A stretch of 64,000 bases of DNA from Prescottella equi (GTDB taxonomy: Bacteria > Actinomycetota > Actinomycetes > Mycobacteriales > Mycobacteriaceae): positions 558,001 through 622,000 of the forward strand of contig NZ_LWTX01000001.1 of NCBI RefSeq assembly GCF_002094305.1, read 5' to 3'. The first letter of the stretch is position 1, and each line of letters opens with the position of its first letter. Shown in pieces: positions 21,901 to 27,936 of the stretch. A program made the translations under genes and the position numbers. The notes below the pieces were generated by a model. It had not been told where the DNA came from and did not search any database. It was given only the letters and a program-made list of their open reading frames with translations.

Positions 21901-22255
21901 CTTCGGGAACGAGTTCGCGCTCAAGGCAGGCCTGCTGACCAGCCTCGGCTTCGGTCACGTGTCGGGTCTGATCGCGGTGGTCCACCCGCAGGCGTTCGTC
22001 GAGTCGATCCCGGCGGATCAGCGCGAGGCGTACCTGGCGCAGGCGCAGCAGCGCACCATCGACGGACAGCGCCGACTGGCGTCGGCGATGTGCGGTGGCG
22101 AGGCCCTGTACGAGCGTCCCGCAGACCGCCGATTCGGTGGAGATGCGGTGCCCGCCAAGGCTGCTCGTCAGCTCGAGGCGGACATGCTCCTCACCGAGGA
22201 GGCGCGCCTGGGTACCGATCACGTGTACCGCGCCGGAAAGCCCGGGTGCCAGTGA
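12956..22255 (+). CDS. fas: Type I fatty acid synthase (single polypeptide)
   Basis: Multifunctional FAS-I of 3099 residues, close to the about 3070 of mycobacterial Fas. Domain order with approximate residues: acetyltransferase (GHSQG near 161), FMN enoyl reductase (GRSPILLAGMTPTTVDP near 432; GGGIGTPE near 620), dehydratase (GDHNPIHTSD near 1253), malonyl/palmitoyl transferase (GHSVGEYNALTA near 1462), an Ala/Pro linker, acyl carrier domain (DGVSSRRNQLLVDLG near 1825, modified Ser in GVS), ketoreductase (VVTGASKGS near 2140), and ketosynthase (Cys in ACATAAVS near 2740; KHDTST; KTLTGHAKG). The GTG start follows AGGAGAGG. It makes the acyl-CoA primers for phospholipids and mycolates. Its stop overlaps acpS, whose product activates it. 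Confidence 0.98.
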   Translation: MTIDDTAGNGRTSKEQSQFGADRTPVRSAAQGPLVDRLRAGEPYALAFGGQGAPWLSALAELTRDSGLEPTLTELVNEAAAMLEPVAQDLLVVRPVGFDPIAWILEQELADDETAPAGPSEAALTSAAVSLPGVFLTQLAALRALQQQGLDPAVNAPAATIGHSQGLIAAAAVAGGGAADGALLATAQLIGAAAGLVGRRRGIIAGADRSPMLAVSNVDPERLAVIVAELAEGQTAERAAVLAIRNGRRRVVLSGPPAQLARVQQRCEQIAADEARERDAKTRGGAVFSPVFESLSVEIGFHHPALAEAVDIIGGWATRCGLDADQVRALAQAVLVDPVDWVDAVEGAVESGARWILDLGPGDLLTRMTSAGLRGHGVGILAASTRGGHRNLLTPGATPEVARAWTEFAPKAVTLPDGRVAVETAFTKLTGRSPILLAGMTPTTVDPAIVAAAANAGHWAELAGGGQVTEQIFADNVEGLKGLLEPGRAVQFNSMFLDPYLWKLHVGGKRLVPRARAAGAPFDGVVVTAGIPELDEAVTIIDELTEAGFSYVAFKPGTVAQIRSVIRIANEVPDFPVIVHIEGGRAGGHHSWEDLDDLLLATYAELRTRDNLVLCVGGGIGTPERAADYLTGRWATEHGFPAMPLDGILVGTAAMATLEATTSPDVKQMLVDTPGTPDWVGAGTAQGGMASGRSQLGADIHEIDNAASRTGRLLDEVAGDADAVAARRDEIIAALDVTAKPYFGDVASMTYQQWLRRYLELAVGVDSAQAFDCGGDVQDAIVDATQSVWLDVSWRDRFGEMLQRAEARLHRNDRGPIQTLFADPATLDQPFAALCALEAAYPDYATTVLHPADVPFFVALCKTPGKPVNFVPVVDGDVRRWWRSDSLWQAHDPRYTADQVCIIPGTVAVAGITRVDEPVGELLDRFEKATADELVAAGATPTPIAGRRHGGFGTGLLDAVLTAPDVLWAARLTQNPVRRLGAVDEWTIESDTVASHDKTGARLVVADAEHVDLTVPLAQGKAVEIRITVPVTVRDGGAPVVTQADAEASMSALLGVAAGQELPQVKNGVAHINLAWTPDLVADHAGVTGVGLPQTVSTSGKAVPDVVVGACWPAVFAALGAATTESGVHVIEGMLDLVHLDHAVDLVGELPTETSILVVRAEAGDVIDTDMGRVVEVRVEVGAMLGEGLEAPAVATLTERFAIRGRTGKGELADPARAGGSLSADVAETPRRRRRDLKMVAPRNMAAFARVSGDHNPIHTSDAAALLAGLGSPIVHGMWLSAAAQQAVVAVDPASKVPTRRLTAWTARFLGMVRPGAEIDVRVDRVATDHGDEIVEVGCRVDGDLVMVATGRTAAPKTVYAFPGQGIQRPGMGLDARSRSKAAREVWERADKHTREALGFSILAVVRDNPTLVKARGVEHRHPDGVLHLTQFTQVAMATLGVAQVAELRESGAFVEGSYLAGHSVGEYNALTAVAGVLPLEALLEVVFQRGSAMHELVPRDGAGRSDYRMAAIRPSQIGVADDELQAFVGGVAEATGEFLQIVNLNLKGSQYAIAGTVKGLEALEREIDIRREAFGGKRAFILVPGIDVPFHSTVLRGGVDDFRAKLDELLPQDIDPSLLIGRYIPNLVPRLFNLGRDFVQEIADLVPSEQLQAVLADFDSWSERPVALTRVILVELLAWQFASPVRWIETQDLLFTDEADGGLGVERFVEIGLGATPTVANLASQTLKLDEHANTKVEVLNIEREASIVYSTDVDPAPVEDDEPVESAAPAAAPAAAAPVAAPAAPTGGPRPDDIAFKAADATKVLIALWTKLRPDQIGPADTIEALCDGVSSRRNQLLVDLGSELSLGAIDGAADADMGSLAVTVDRLARTYKPFGPVLSDSIGDHLRKVFGPSGKRPAAIADRVKKVWELGDGWATHVTAEVALGTRDGSSVRGGAMGGLHEGAVADGAAVDALVDAAVQAVASRRGVAVSMPAAGGGAGGTVDAAALGEFTEAITGRNGVLASAARLVLEQLGFSESAAAAVAADDTALVDLVSAELGSDWPRLVAPAFDAKKAVLIDDRWATAREDLARGWTGEIDLTVERFDGAGAAVAAHAQWWQQRATAEGRTTLAELYGRIAKVAVAPIEETGQYTGEIAVVTGASKGSIAASVAGKLLGGGATVVVTTSRLDSDRLGFYRKLYAANARAGAALWVVPANMASYSDVDALVEWVGNVQTETAGGAKKLVKEAMTPTMLFPFAAPRVAGELSDAGARAEMEMRVLLWSVERLIGGLSQIGYDRDVDTHLHVVLPGSPNRGLFGGDGAYGESKAALDAVVGRWSAERTWAERVTLVHALIGWVRGTGLMGGNDPMVEAVEAKGVRTWSTDEMATELLLSCTPEVKRAAADAPRLVDLTGGLAEVDLDLPALAKEAAEAAEAAGKAEDEASKDANSIAALPAPPRILDALDAPSWPELDVDPADLVVIVGAGELGPYGSARTRFEMEVDEQLSAAGVLELAWNTGMVAWENDPKPGWYDVESGDLVPEEEIAERYHDAVVERCGIRTYGDEGAMVDNTAPLLTSVFIDKDLSFVVGSEAEARAFVDSDPENTVAAVDPESGDWTVTRKAGTEIRVPRKVKLTRTVGGQIPTGFDVTKWGIPADMAGSVDRVGLWNIVTTVDAFLTGGFTPSELLRWVHPAFVANTQGTGMGGMTSMRSLYIDTLLGESRANDILQEALPNVIAAHVVQSYVGGYGAMVHPVAACATAAVSVEEGVDKIKLGKAKLVVAGGFDDLGIEGIVGFGDMSATAKSDEMAAKGIADNRFSRANDRRRGGFVESAGGGTILLARGDLALEMGLPVLGVVAWAGSFADGVHTSIPAPGIGALGAGRGGQDSQLALSLNALGITADDISVVSKHDTSTAANDPNEAELHERLAAALGRSEGAPLFVISQKTLTGHAKGGAAAFQLIGLCQVLGQGVIPPNRSLDCVDDKMAEFSHLVWPRTPLRFGNEFALKAGLLTSLGFGHVSGLIAVVHPQAFVESIPADQREAYLAQAQQRTIDGQRRLASAMCGGEALYERPADRRFGGDAVPAKAARQLEADMLLTEEARLGTDHVYRAGKPGCQ

Positions 22256-22668
22256 TGGCGGTTCTCGGAATCGGCTTCGACGTCGTCACGATCTCTGAGT
22301 TCGAAGAGCAGATGAAGCGACCCGGCACCGCGATGCTGTCGAGCTTCCGACCGGCCGAGCGTCGGTACTGCGAGTCCCGCAGTACCGACCCGGCGCGGCA
22401 CTACGCGGTCCGTTGGGCGGCGAAGGAGGCGGTCATCAAGGCCTGGGCGGCATCGCGGTTCGCTCGCCCGCCGGCCGTCGGTGACAACGCCTACGCGCTG
22501 GTGGAGGTCGTCAACGACGCCTGGGGTCGACCCACCATCAAGCTGCACGGTGAGGCTGCGGAGTTCCTGCCGAGCGCCAAGATCCACCTGTCGCTGACCC
22601 ACGACGGCGACGTCGCGGGCGCGATGGTGGTGATCGAAGAACCTGACCCGATCGCGCCCATCGGCTGA
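22255..22668 (+). CDS. acpS: Holo-[acyl-carrier-protein] synthase
   Basis: Phosphopantetheinyl transferase of 137 residues that loads the ACP domain of Fas. Motifs are GIGFDVVTISEFEE (metal-binding Asp), FRPAERRYC, and WAAKEAVIKAW (Glu/Lys catalytic region), then HLSLTHDGDVAGAMV. Bacterial FAS-I lacks the C-terminal PPT domain of fungal Fas2, so a separate AcpS is expected. Its ATG overlaps the fas TGA (TGATG), giving translational coupling. A strong terminator follows. Confidence 0.96.
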   Translation: MAVLGIGFDVVTISEFEEQMKRPGTAMLSSFRPAERRYCESRSTDPARHYAVRWAAKEAVIKAWAASRFARPPAVGDNAYALVEVVNDAWGRPTIKLHGEAAEFLPSAKIHLSLTHDGDVAGAMVVIEEPDPIAPIG

Positions 22669-22684
22669 TCGAGCACGGAAAATA

Positions 22685-22731
22685 CGAGGCCGGTCGACGG
22701 ACACAATCCGTCGGCCGGCCTCGTTCTTCGT
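22685..22731 (+). terminator. Rho-independent terminator after fas-acpS
   Basis: Inverted repeat GAGGCCGGTCGACGGA / TCCGTCGGCCGGCCTC with a 5-nt loop and one mismatch, followed by TCGTTCTTCGTTT. It ends the fas-acpS transcript and may also serve the convergent TetR gene. Confidence 0.85.
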
Positions 22732-22779
22732 TTACAAGGGGGCAGCGGGTACCGGCCACGCGTGCGGCGCGGTACCCGG

Positions 22780-23475
22780 CTACTTGGAGCGGGATTCCTT
22801 CTCGGCCACAAGCAGATACGCGACCATCAGGCGCTTGAGTTCGGCGACCGCGTCGGCGTGGCTCTGCCCGTCCTGTACCGAGAAATTGAGCATCGAGTAC
22901 ACGACGTGGACGAGGACCTCGGCCATCATCGTGCGGCGCTCGCGGGGCGTGTGGGGAGTGAGAGGCGCGAGCATGCGCGTGACCCGCTCGGCGAACTGCT
23001 TCTCGTGGATCACACCCGTCGCGCGGGTGGACGGCGTCGACTGCATCGCGAGCCACACCTCGCGGCGGGACGGATCCGACGTCCACAGTCCGGCCATGTG
23101 GTCGACGAACGTGTTGAGGAACCGCAGCCAGTCGAGCGACGGAACCTCGCCACCGAACGCCTCGAGTTCCTGCTGCACACCCACCAGGTCCTGCCGGTTG
23201 AGTTCGCACACGATCACGTACTTGTTCGCGAAGAACTGGTAGAGGGTGCCGATGGGGACGTCGGCGCGCGCCGCGACCTCCTCGCACGTGAACGACTCGA
23301 ACCCGACGTCGACGAGCAACTCGCGGGACGCGTTGAGCAATGCGTCGAACTTGCGACGGCTGCGTTCCTGGGTGGGACGCTTCCGCGGCATCAGTTCCTG
23401 GGGGTCGCTCTGGACCTCCAGCGCGGGGTCCACCCGGCGAGGGGGACGGCGGCTGGTAGTGGACTCCACGAGCAC
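22780..23475 (-). CDS. TetR family transcriptional regulator
   Basis: A 231-residue TetR protein if the GTG at 23475 is used. An alternative ATG at 23391 (MPRKRPTQ, preceded by AGGA) gives 203 residues. The helix-turn-helix reads FESFTCEEVAARADVPIGTL then YQFFANKYVI. The C-terminal half has MQSTPSTRATGVIHEKQFAE and VVYSMLNFSVQDG. It lies 65 bp downstream of the ABC permease and on the same strand, so it may be the last gene of the exporter operon; it also faces acpS tail to tail. Ligand and targets unknown. Confidence 0.85.
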   Translation of the reverse strand: MLVESTTSRRPPRRVDPALEVQSDPQELMPRKRPTQERSRRKFDALLNASRELLVDVGFESFTCEEVAARADVPIGTLYQFFANKYVIVCELNRQDLVGVQQELEAFGGEVPSLDWLRFLNTFVDHMAGLWTSDPSRREVWLAMQSTPSTRATGVIHEKQFAERVTRMLAPLTPHTPRERRTMMAEVLVHVVYSMLNFSVQDGQSHADAVAELKRLMVAYLLVAEKESRSK

Positions 23476-23540
23476 AGGTTATCTGTCTTTTCGTTCGGAT
23501 TCGACGAGGTTCCCGCTTCTGGTGTTTCCTCCGGTACCGC

Positions 23541-24329
23541 CTACCGGGCGGTGCGCCTGCGGTACAGCGTCGTGGCGGCCGCGTACCCCACCGCGGCGAT
23601 CGCGACGCACCACCCGACGGCGAGCCATGCGCTGTTGCCGACCGGGGTCTGCATCAGTAGCCCGCGCACGGTCTCGATGATCGGCGTGACCGGCTGATTC
23701 TCCGCGAACCACCGCAGCCACGTCGGCATGGTTTCCGCCGGTACGAACGCACTGCTGACGTACGGGAGGAACAGGATGGCGAAGGTGAAACCGTTGGCCG
23801 CCTCGGGATTCTTCGCGAGCAGGCCGAGTGCGGTCGCCAGGTACGACAGCGCGAACACGAACAGCGCCAGAACACCGACCACGCCCAGCCAGCGCACGGG
23901 ATTCGCGGTGGGCCGGAACCCCATCAGCAGGGCCACCGCCACGACGAGGGCGCTGGTGACGAGATTGCGGGTGACGCTGGCGAGCACGTGGCCGTTGAGC
24001 ACCGCCGAACGCGCGATCGGGAGCGTGCGGAAGCGGTCGATGATGCCGTCGGTCATGTCGGCCGACACACTCACCGCCGTCGTCGCCGAACCGAATGCGG
24101 CGCACAGCAGGATGATTCCGGGCACCACGTAGTCGATGTACGCGCTGCCGGTGTCGATGGCGCCGCCGAAGACGTACACGAACAGCAGCATCAGCATGAC
24201 GGGGAGCGCGAGCGCGGTGATCATCGTGTCCGGGCTGCGCGTGAGGTGGGTGAGATTGCGCCGCAACATAGCCCACGAATCCGCGATCACGGTCCGGCCG
24301 TCGTGCCGCGCGTCGAGGGGCGTCGTCAT
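23541..24329 (-). CDS. ABC-2 type permease (DrrB-like)
   Basis: Membrane subunit of a multidrug/lipid-type ABC exporter, 262 residues with about six helices. It shows the ABC-2 signatures of the DrrB/daunorubicin class: ALALPVMLMLLFVYVFGGAI, IDYVVPGIILLCAAFGSA, DMTDGIIDRFRTLPIARSAV and the C-terminal FVPAETMPTWLRWFAENQPV. Its ATG overlaps the stop of the ATPase gene (ATGA), so the two are translationally coupled. Substrate is not predictable; the class exports anthracyclines, phthiocerol lipids and drugs. Confidence 0.9.
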   Translation of the reverse strand: MTTPLDARHDGRTVIADSWAMLRRNLTHLTRSPDTMITALALPVMLMLLFVYVFGGAIDTGSAYIDYVVPGIILLCAAFGSATTAVSVSADMTDGIIDRFRTLPIARSAVLNGHVLASVTRNLVTSALVVAVALLMGFRPTANPVRWLGVVGVLALFVFALSYLATALGLLAKNPEAANGFTFAILFLPYVSSAFVPAETMPTWLRWFAENQPVTPIIETVRGLLMQTPVGNSAWLAVGWCVAIAAVGYAAATTLYRRRTAR

Positions 24330-25279
24330 CGGACAGCTTCCTTCTTCTCGGAGCCGGTGAGGGCGAAGAACACGTCGTCCAGATCGGGCGTGTGCAGGGC
24401 GAATCGTTCGACGGACAGCGTCCGGTCGTCGAGGCGGGCGAGGATCCGCCCGAGGGAGCCGATGCTGCCGTCGGTGGGGATCGTGAGTGTCGCCGTCTCG
24501 GCGTCGACGACCGCCTCGGGCAGTGCGGCGGCGGCCGCCGCGGCCTGTGTGCCGTCCTGGAGCCGCAGTTCGACATGACCGCCGGGGACGAGCCGCTTCA
24601 GTTCGTCCGCCGACCCCTCCGCCACGATTCGGCCTCCGTCGAGCACTGCGATGCGGTCGGCCAGGGCGTCCGCCTCGTCGAGGTACTGGGTGGTGAGCAG
24701 GATCGTGGTGCCCTCGCGCACCAGCTCCCGGACCATGTCCCACATGTCCCGGCGGCTGCGCGGGTCCAGCCCCGTCGTCGGCTCGTCGAGGAACAGGACC
24801 TTGGGCCGGGCGACCAGGCTCATCGCGAGGTCGAGGCGCCGCCGCATGCCTCCGGAGTACGTGTCGGCGCGGCGGTCGGCGGCGTCGACGAGGTCGAACC
24901 GGTGCAGCAGTTCGTCGGCGCGGGCCCGAGCTCCGCGGCGACCGAGGTGATGGAGTTCGCCCATCAGGGCGAGGTTCTCGCGTCCGGTCGAGAGCTTGTC
25001 GACCGAGGCGTACTGGCCGGTGACGCTGATGTCGGCGCGGACCGCGCGGGCCTGCGACGGGAGTGTGTGCCCGGCCACCCGGACCTGTCCTGCGTCGAAC
25101 GGCAGCAGCGTCGACAGCACGCGGACGGTGGTCGTCTTGCCGGCGCCGTTGGCTCCCAACAGCGCGAACACCGACCCTGTGGGCACGTGCAGATCGACTC
25201 CGCCCAGCACCGTTCGCTCGCCGAAAGCCTTGCGCAGCCCGGTCACCGCGACGGCGTGGTCGAGAGATTGTGGGTTCAT
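24326..25279 (-). CDS. ABC transporter ATP-binding protein (DrrA-like)
   Basis: ATPase of 317 residues that energises the adjacent permease. Walker A is GANGAGKTT, the Q-loop region GQYASVDKLSTGRENL, the signature YSGGMRRRLDLA, Walker B LFLDEPTTGLDP and the H-loop region LLTTQYLDEAD. The C-terminal extension (about 75 residues, ending LDDVFFALTG) is typical of DrrA. The ATG at 25279 follows GGAGGAG; an upstream in-frame stretch covers the putative operator and is unlikely to be translated. Divergent from the TetR gene at 25390. Confidence 0.92.
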   Translation of the reverse strand: MNPQSLDHAVAVTGLRKAFGERTVLGGVDLHVPTGSVFALLGANGAGKTTTVRVLSTLLPFDAGQVRVAGHTLPSQARAVRADISVTGQYASVDKLSTGRENLALMGELHHLGRRGARARADELLHRFDLVDAADRRADTYSGGMRRRLDLAMSLVARPKVLFLDEPTTGLDPRSRRDMWDMVRELVREGTTILLTTQYLDEADALADRIAVLDGGRIVAEGSADELKRLVPGGHVELRLQDGTQAAAAAAALPEAVVDAETATLTIPTDGSIGSLGRILARLDDRTLSVERFALHTPDLDDVFFALTGSEKKEAVR

Positions 25280-25302
25280 CCGAACACTCCTCCCCATAAC
25301 TG

Positions 25303-25317
25303 TGTATGACATATACA
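25303..25317. promoter_or_regulatory. AT-rich palindrome between exporter and TetR genes
   Basis: TGTATGACATATACA has TGTAT/ATACA arms around a 5-nt centre and is strikingly AT-rich against its surroundings. It lies 24 bp upstream of the ATPase start and in the divergent region, a position expected for the operator of the adjacent TetR regulator. Confidence 0.6.
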
Positions 25318-25389
25318 ACTGCTTAGACCATACGCAGTTTTAGGATGAGCGCAAGAGCGACCGGGGTGACAGGCAGGAGCACGACGCGG

Positions 25390-26151
25390 ATGGAGACCAC
25401 AGGGGAGGCGGCGCTGCCTCGATTCGTGGAACTGGCGTGGGGATTGGACGAGTCCGGTCGGCGCGGCCCCAAACGGGGTCTGTCTCTCGACGAGATCCTC
25501 GATGCCGCCATCGAACTCGCGGACGAGGAGGGTGTCGCGGCGCTGTCGATGGCGCGGGTCGCCAAACGCCTGGGCTTCACCACGATGTCGCTGTACCGGT
25601 ACGTCGAGAGCAAGGACGAGCTACTCGAGCTGATTGCCGACCGGGTGATCGGAGCCCCACCGGACATCCCGGCGAACGTGTCCTGGCGGGCCGGACTCGA
25701 GACCTGGGCGCGCGCCGAGTACGACGCCCTGATGCGCCACCGCTGGTGGCTGCGCCTGCCGATCGACGGGGCGCCGCTGGGGCCCAACAACATCGCCTGG
25801 CTCGAGGCCGCCCTCCGCTGTCTCGCGTCGACGCGGCTACCCGAGGCGCTCAAGGTGCAGGTCGCGCTGAACGTCTCGGTCCATGTCATCGGACGGGCGC
25901 GATTCACCGCCGATCTCGTCGTGAACGCCGAGTCGGACAACTACGCGGCCATCCTGCCGCGGCTGATCGATCCGACCCGGTTTCCCGCGCTCACCGCGGC
26001 CCTCGACGGCGCTGCCTTCGCCGCGGACGACGTGGACTGGGAGGACTCCGACTTCCGGTTCGCGCTGGGCCTCCTCCTCGACGGGGTCGAACGTATCGTC
26101 TCGCGCTACGAGTCCGGTGCCGCCGGCGACGACGCGAACTCGGATTCCTGA
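25390..26151 (+). CDS. TetR family regulator with TetR_C-type ligand domain
   Basis: A 253-residue regulator divergent from the DrrAB-like exporter. The helix-turn-helix begins at LSLDEILDAAIELADEEG and continues VAALSMARVAKRLGFTTMSL. The C-terminal half resembles TetR_C domains of exporter repressors (MRHRWWLRLPIDGAPLGPNN, LRCLASTRL). I chose the ATG at 25390, which follows AGGAG; an in-frame ATG at 25345 would add 15 residues but lacks a spaced ribosome site. The likely role is repression of the exporter. The stop is 1 nt before the helicase start, so the helicase is probably in the same transcript. Confidence 0.85.
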   Translation: METTGEAALPRFVELAWGLDESGRRGPKRGLSLDEILDAAIELADEEGVAALSMARVAKRLGFTTMSLYRYVESKDELLELIADRVIGAPPDIPANVSWRAGLETWARAEYDALMRHRWWLRLPIDGAPLGPNNIAWLEAALRCLASTRLPEALKVQVALNVSVHVIGRARFTADLVVNAESDNYAAILPRLIDPTRFPALTAALDGAAFAADDVDWEDSDFRFALGLLLDGVERIVSRYESGAAGDDANSDS

Positions 26152-26152
26152 C

Positions 26153-27859
26153 GTGGCCGGCCGCACCGTTCGCCGACGTCCGGCGAAGAAGACCGCGCGC
26201 AAGGCCGCTTCCGCCCCGGCTCTCCCCGTACCCGCGGCGGGGGAGCGGGTGTGGATGCTCGACGTCCCGCACCGCGTCAGCGCGGCGGGCGCCACCTGGA
26301 ACAAGAAGCTCCGTTGCCACGTGTTCGTCGGTCGTGACCTGCCGGCGTCGCTCGCGCCGTTCGCCGCGAAGCCCTACAGCTACCAACAGTGGCTCGCGGA
26401 CGACTTCGCCGGGACGCGGGGGCCTTCGGCGACGGCAGCTGCCAAGACTCCGCGCCCGGAGCAGCTCGCGGCCGGCAGCGCGATCGCCGACGCCGCACGG
26501 CACGGGATGCGCGGCATGGCTCTGTTCGACGACGTCGGCATGGGCAAGACGATCTCGGCGGTCCTCGGCGCCAAGGAGGTACTCGCGCAGCGCGGCGGCA
26601 CGAACGTGCTGGTGATCGTCGACCGACCGACGGCGATCACGATCCCGTCGTGGCGTTCGACGATCGCTGCGGTCGGTGACGGCGGCTACCGCTGGCTGAT
26701 CTGCTCTCCCGACCAGTTGAAGAAGCTGATCGCCGCCAACGGCCGGCCCAAGTTCGCTTTCGACGTCGTCATCGCGGACGAGGCGCAGAACTTTCGGCAC
26801 ACGTCCCAGCGCACCGACTACATGCGCCGCATCACGAAGATGCTCGCTCCGCCGGACAGGGCGCCGTTCCTCATCGCGGTCACGGCGACTCCGGGACACC
26901 ACCCGGGCGAGTGGCGATACCTGTCGTCGCTGTTCGCGCAGATCCACGGCGAGGACCCGGCGGAGTGGGACGACCTCGGCGCGAGGCTCGCCCGCGCCGG
27001 GCTCCCGCTGGCCCGCAGATTCGGTTCCTGGCAGTGGTCACCGGAGGCCCTGGAGCGGGTGGCGTTGCAGGCCGAGGCCGTCGCCGTCGTACGCGGCTGG
27101 CTCACCGCGCACGATCCACCCCTGATGCTGCACCGCAACTCTCCGTGGGGGCCGGCACCGATCGACGGGCTCGGCGTCGAGCTCACACCCACGGAGCAAC
27201 AGCAGTACGACCTCGAGTGGGGCGAGTTCCGACGTGAGATGGGCGTGGCCCGTACCGGATCGGATACCGCACGGGGTCTCGCTGCGCTGCTCAGGTTCCG
27301 GCAGAAGGCCGGAATGATCCGGGTCCCGCACACCGTCGATCTCGCCGCGGCGTACGTGGCACGGGGCTATCAGGTGGTGATCGCCGCGGAGATGGTGTCG
27401 ACCGCGGCCGCACCGATCGCGGAAGCACTCGAGGCCCGCGGTGTCCCGGTGGCACGGATCTTCGGAGGTCGCACCGACGCGGAGGAGCAGCGGTTGCGGT
27501 TCCAACGCGGACTGGCGCCGGTCTGCGTGTTCACGACCACCACCGCGATCAGCCTCCACGCGAACGAACAGCTCTCGGACGGCACGTCCGCAACCGCGAC
27601 GCCGCGGATCGGCCTGTTCCATCAGCCGCGGTACTCCGGCATCGCTGCCCGGCAGACGGTCGGCCGCGCACACCGCGACCACCAGGTGTGCCCGTGGTTC
27701 CTGCTCTACAGCGAGGGCACCGTCGAGGAACGGGCCGCCACGACGATGGTGCAGCGGCTGCTGGTGGCTGCCGCGTCCGTCGACGGCGACCTGAGCACCC
27801 TCGGGGCGATCGCGGAACTGTTCGGGGCCGAATGGCTGCCGTCCGACGCCCTGGCCTAG
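26153..27859 (+). CDS. SNF2-like superfamily 2 helicase (orphan)
   Basis: A 568-residue ATPase with the two RecA-like lobes of superfamily 2. Walker A is FDDVGMGKTIS (about 125-135), Walker B is ADEAQ (about 208), motif III is VTATPGH (about 244) and the arginine-finger motif is QTVGRAHRD (about 502). Between the lobes is ELTPTEQQQYDLEW, as in SNF2 proteins. The N-terminus is basic (RRRPAKKTARK). There is no nuclease, methyltransferase or SNF2-associated partner beside it. The GTG start lies 1 nt after the TetR stop; an in-frame GTG at 26117 is possible. Related stand-alone helicases occur in actinophages; phage or defence origin is only an inference. Confidence 0.8.
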   Translation: MAGRTVRRRPAKKTARKAASAPALPVPAAGERVWMLDVPHRVSAAGATWNKKLRCHVFVGRDLPASLAPFAAKPYSYQQWLADDFAGTRGPSATAAAKTPRPEQLAAGSAIADAARHGMRGMALFDDVGMGKTISAVLGAKEVLAQRGGTNVLVIVDRPTAITIPSWRSTIAAVGDGGYRWLICSPDQLKKLIAANGRPKFAFDVVIADEAQNFRHTSQRTDYMRRITKMLAPPDRAPFLIAVTATPGHHPGEWRYLSSLFAQIHGEDPAEWDDLGARLARAGLPLARRFGSWQWSPEALERVALQAEAVAVVRGWLTAHDPPLMLHRNSPWGPAPIDGLGVELTPTEQQQYDLEWGEFRREMGVARTGSDTARGLAALLRFRQKAGMIRVPHTVDLAAAYVARGYQVVIAAEMVSTAAAPIAEALEARGVPVARIFGGRTDAEEQRLRFQRGLAPVCVFTTTTAISLHANEQLSDGTSATATPRIGLFHQPRYSGIAARQTVGRAHRDHQVCPWFLLYSEGTVEERAATTMVQRLLVAAASVDGDLSTLGAIAELFGAEWLPSDALA

Positions 27860-27936
27860 CGGAACGCGCGGATGCTCACGCGCGTCCGTCCGGGCTCGTA
27901 GGCTCGGAGCGTCACGTCGAGAGTCCTGGAGGTGCG

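Noticed and set aside
12953-22222. A 3089-codon open frame on the minus strand covering fas
   Set aside because: It mirrors the fas frame, has no domain-like sequence (Arg/Gly/Val/His-rich), and arises because stop codons are rare opposite high-GC coding sequence. Fas on the plus strand has full domain evidence.
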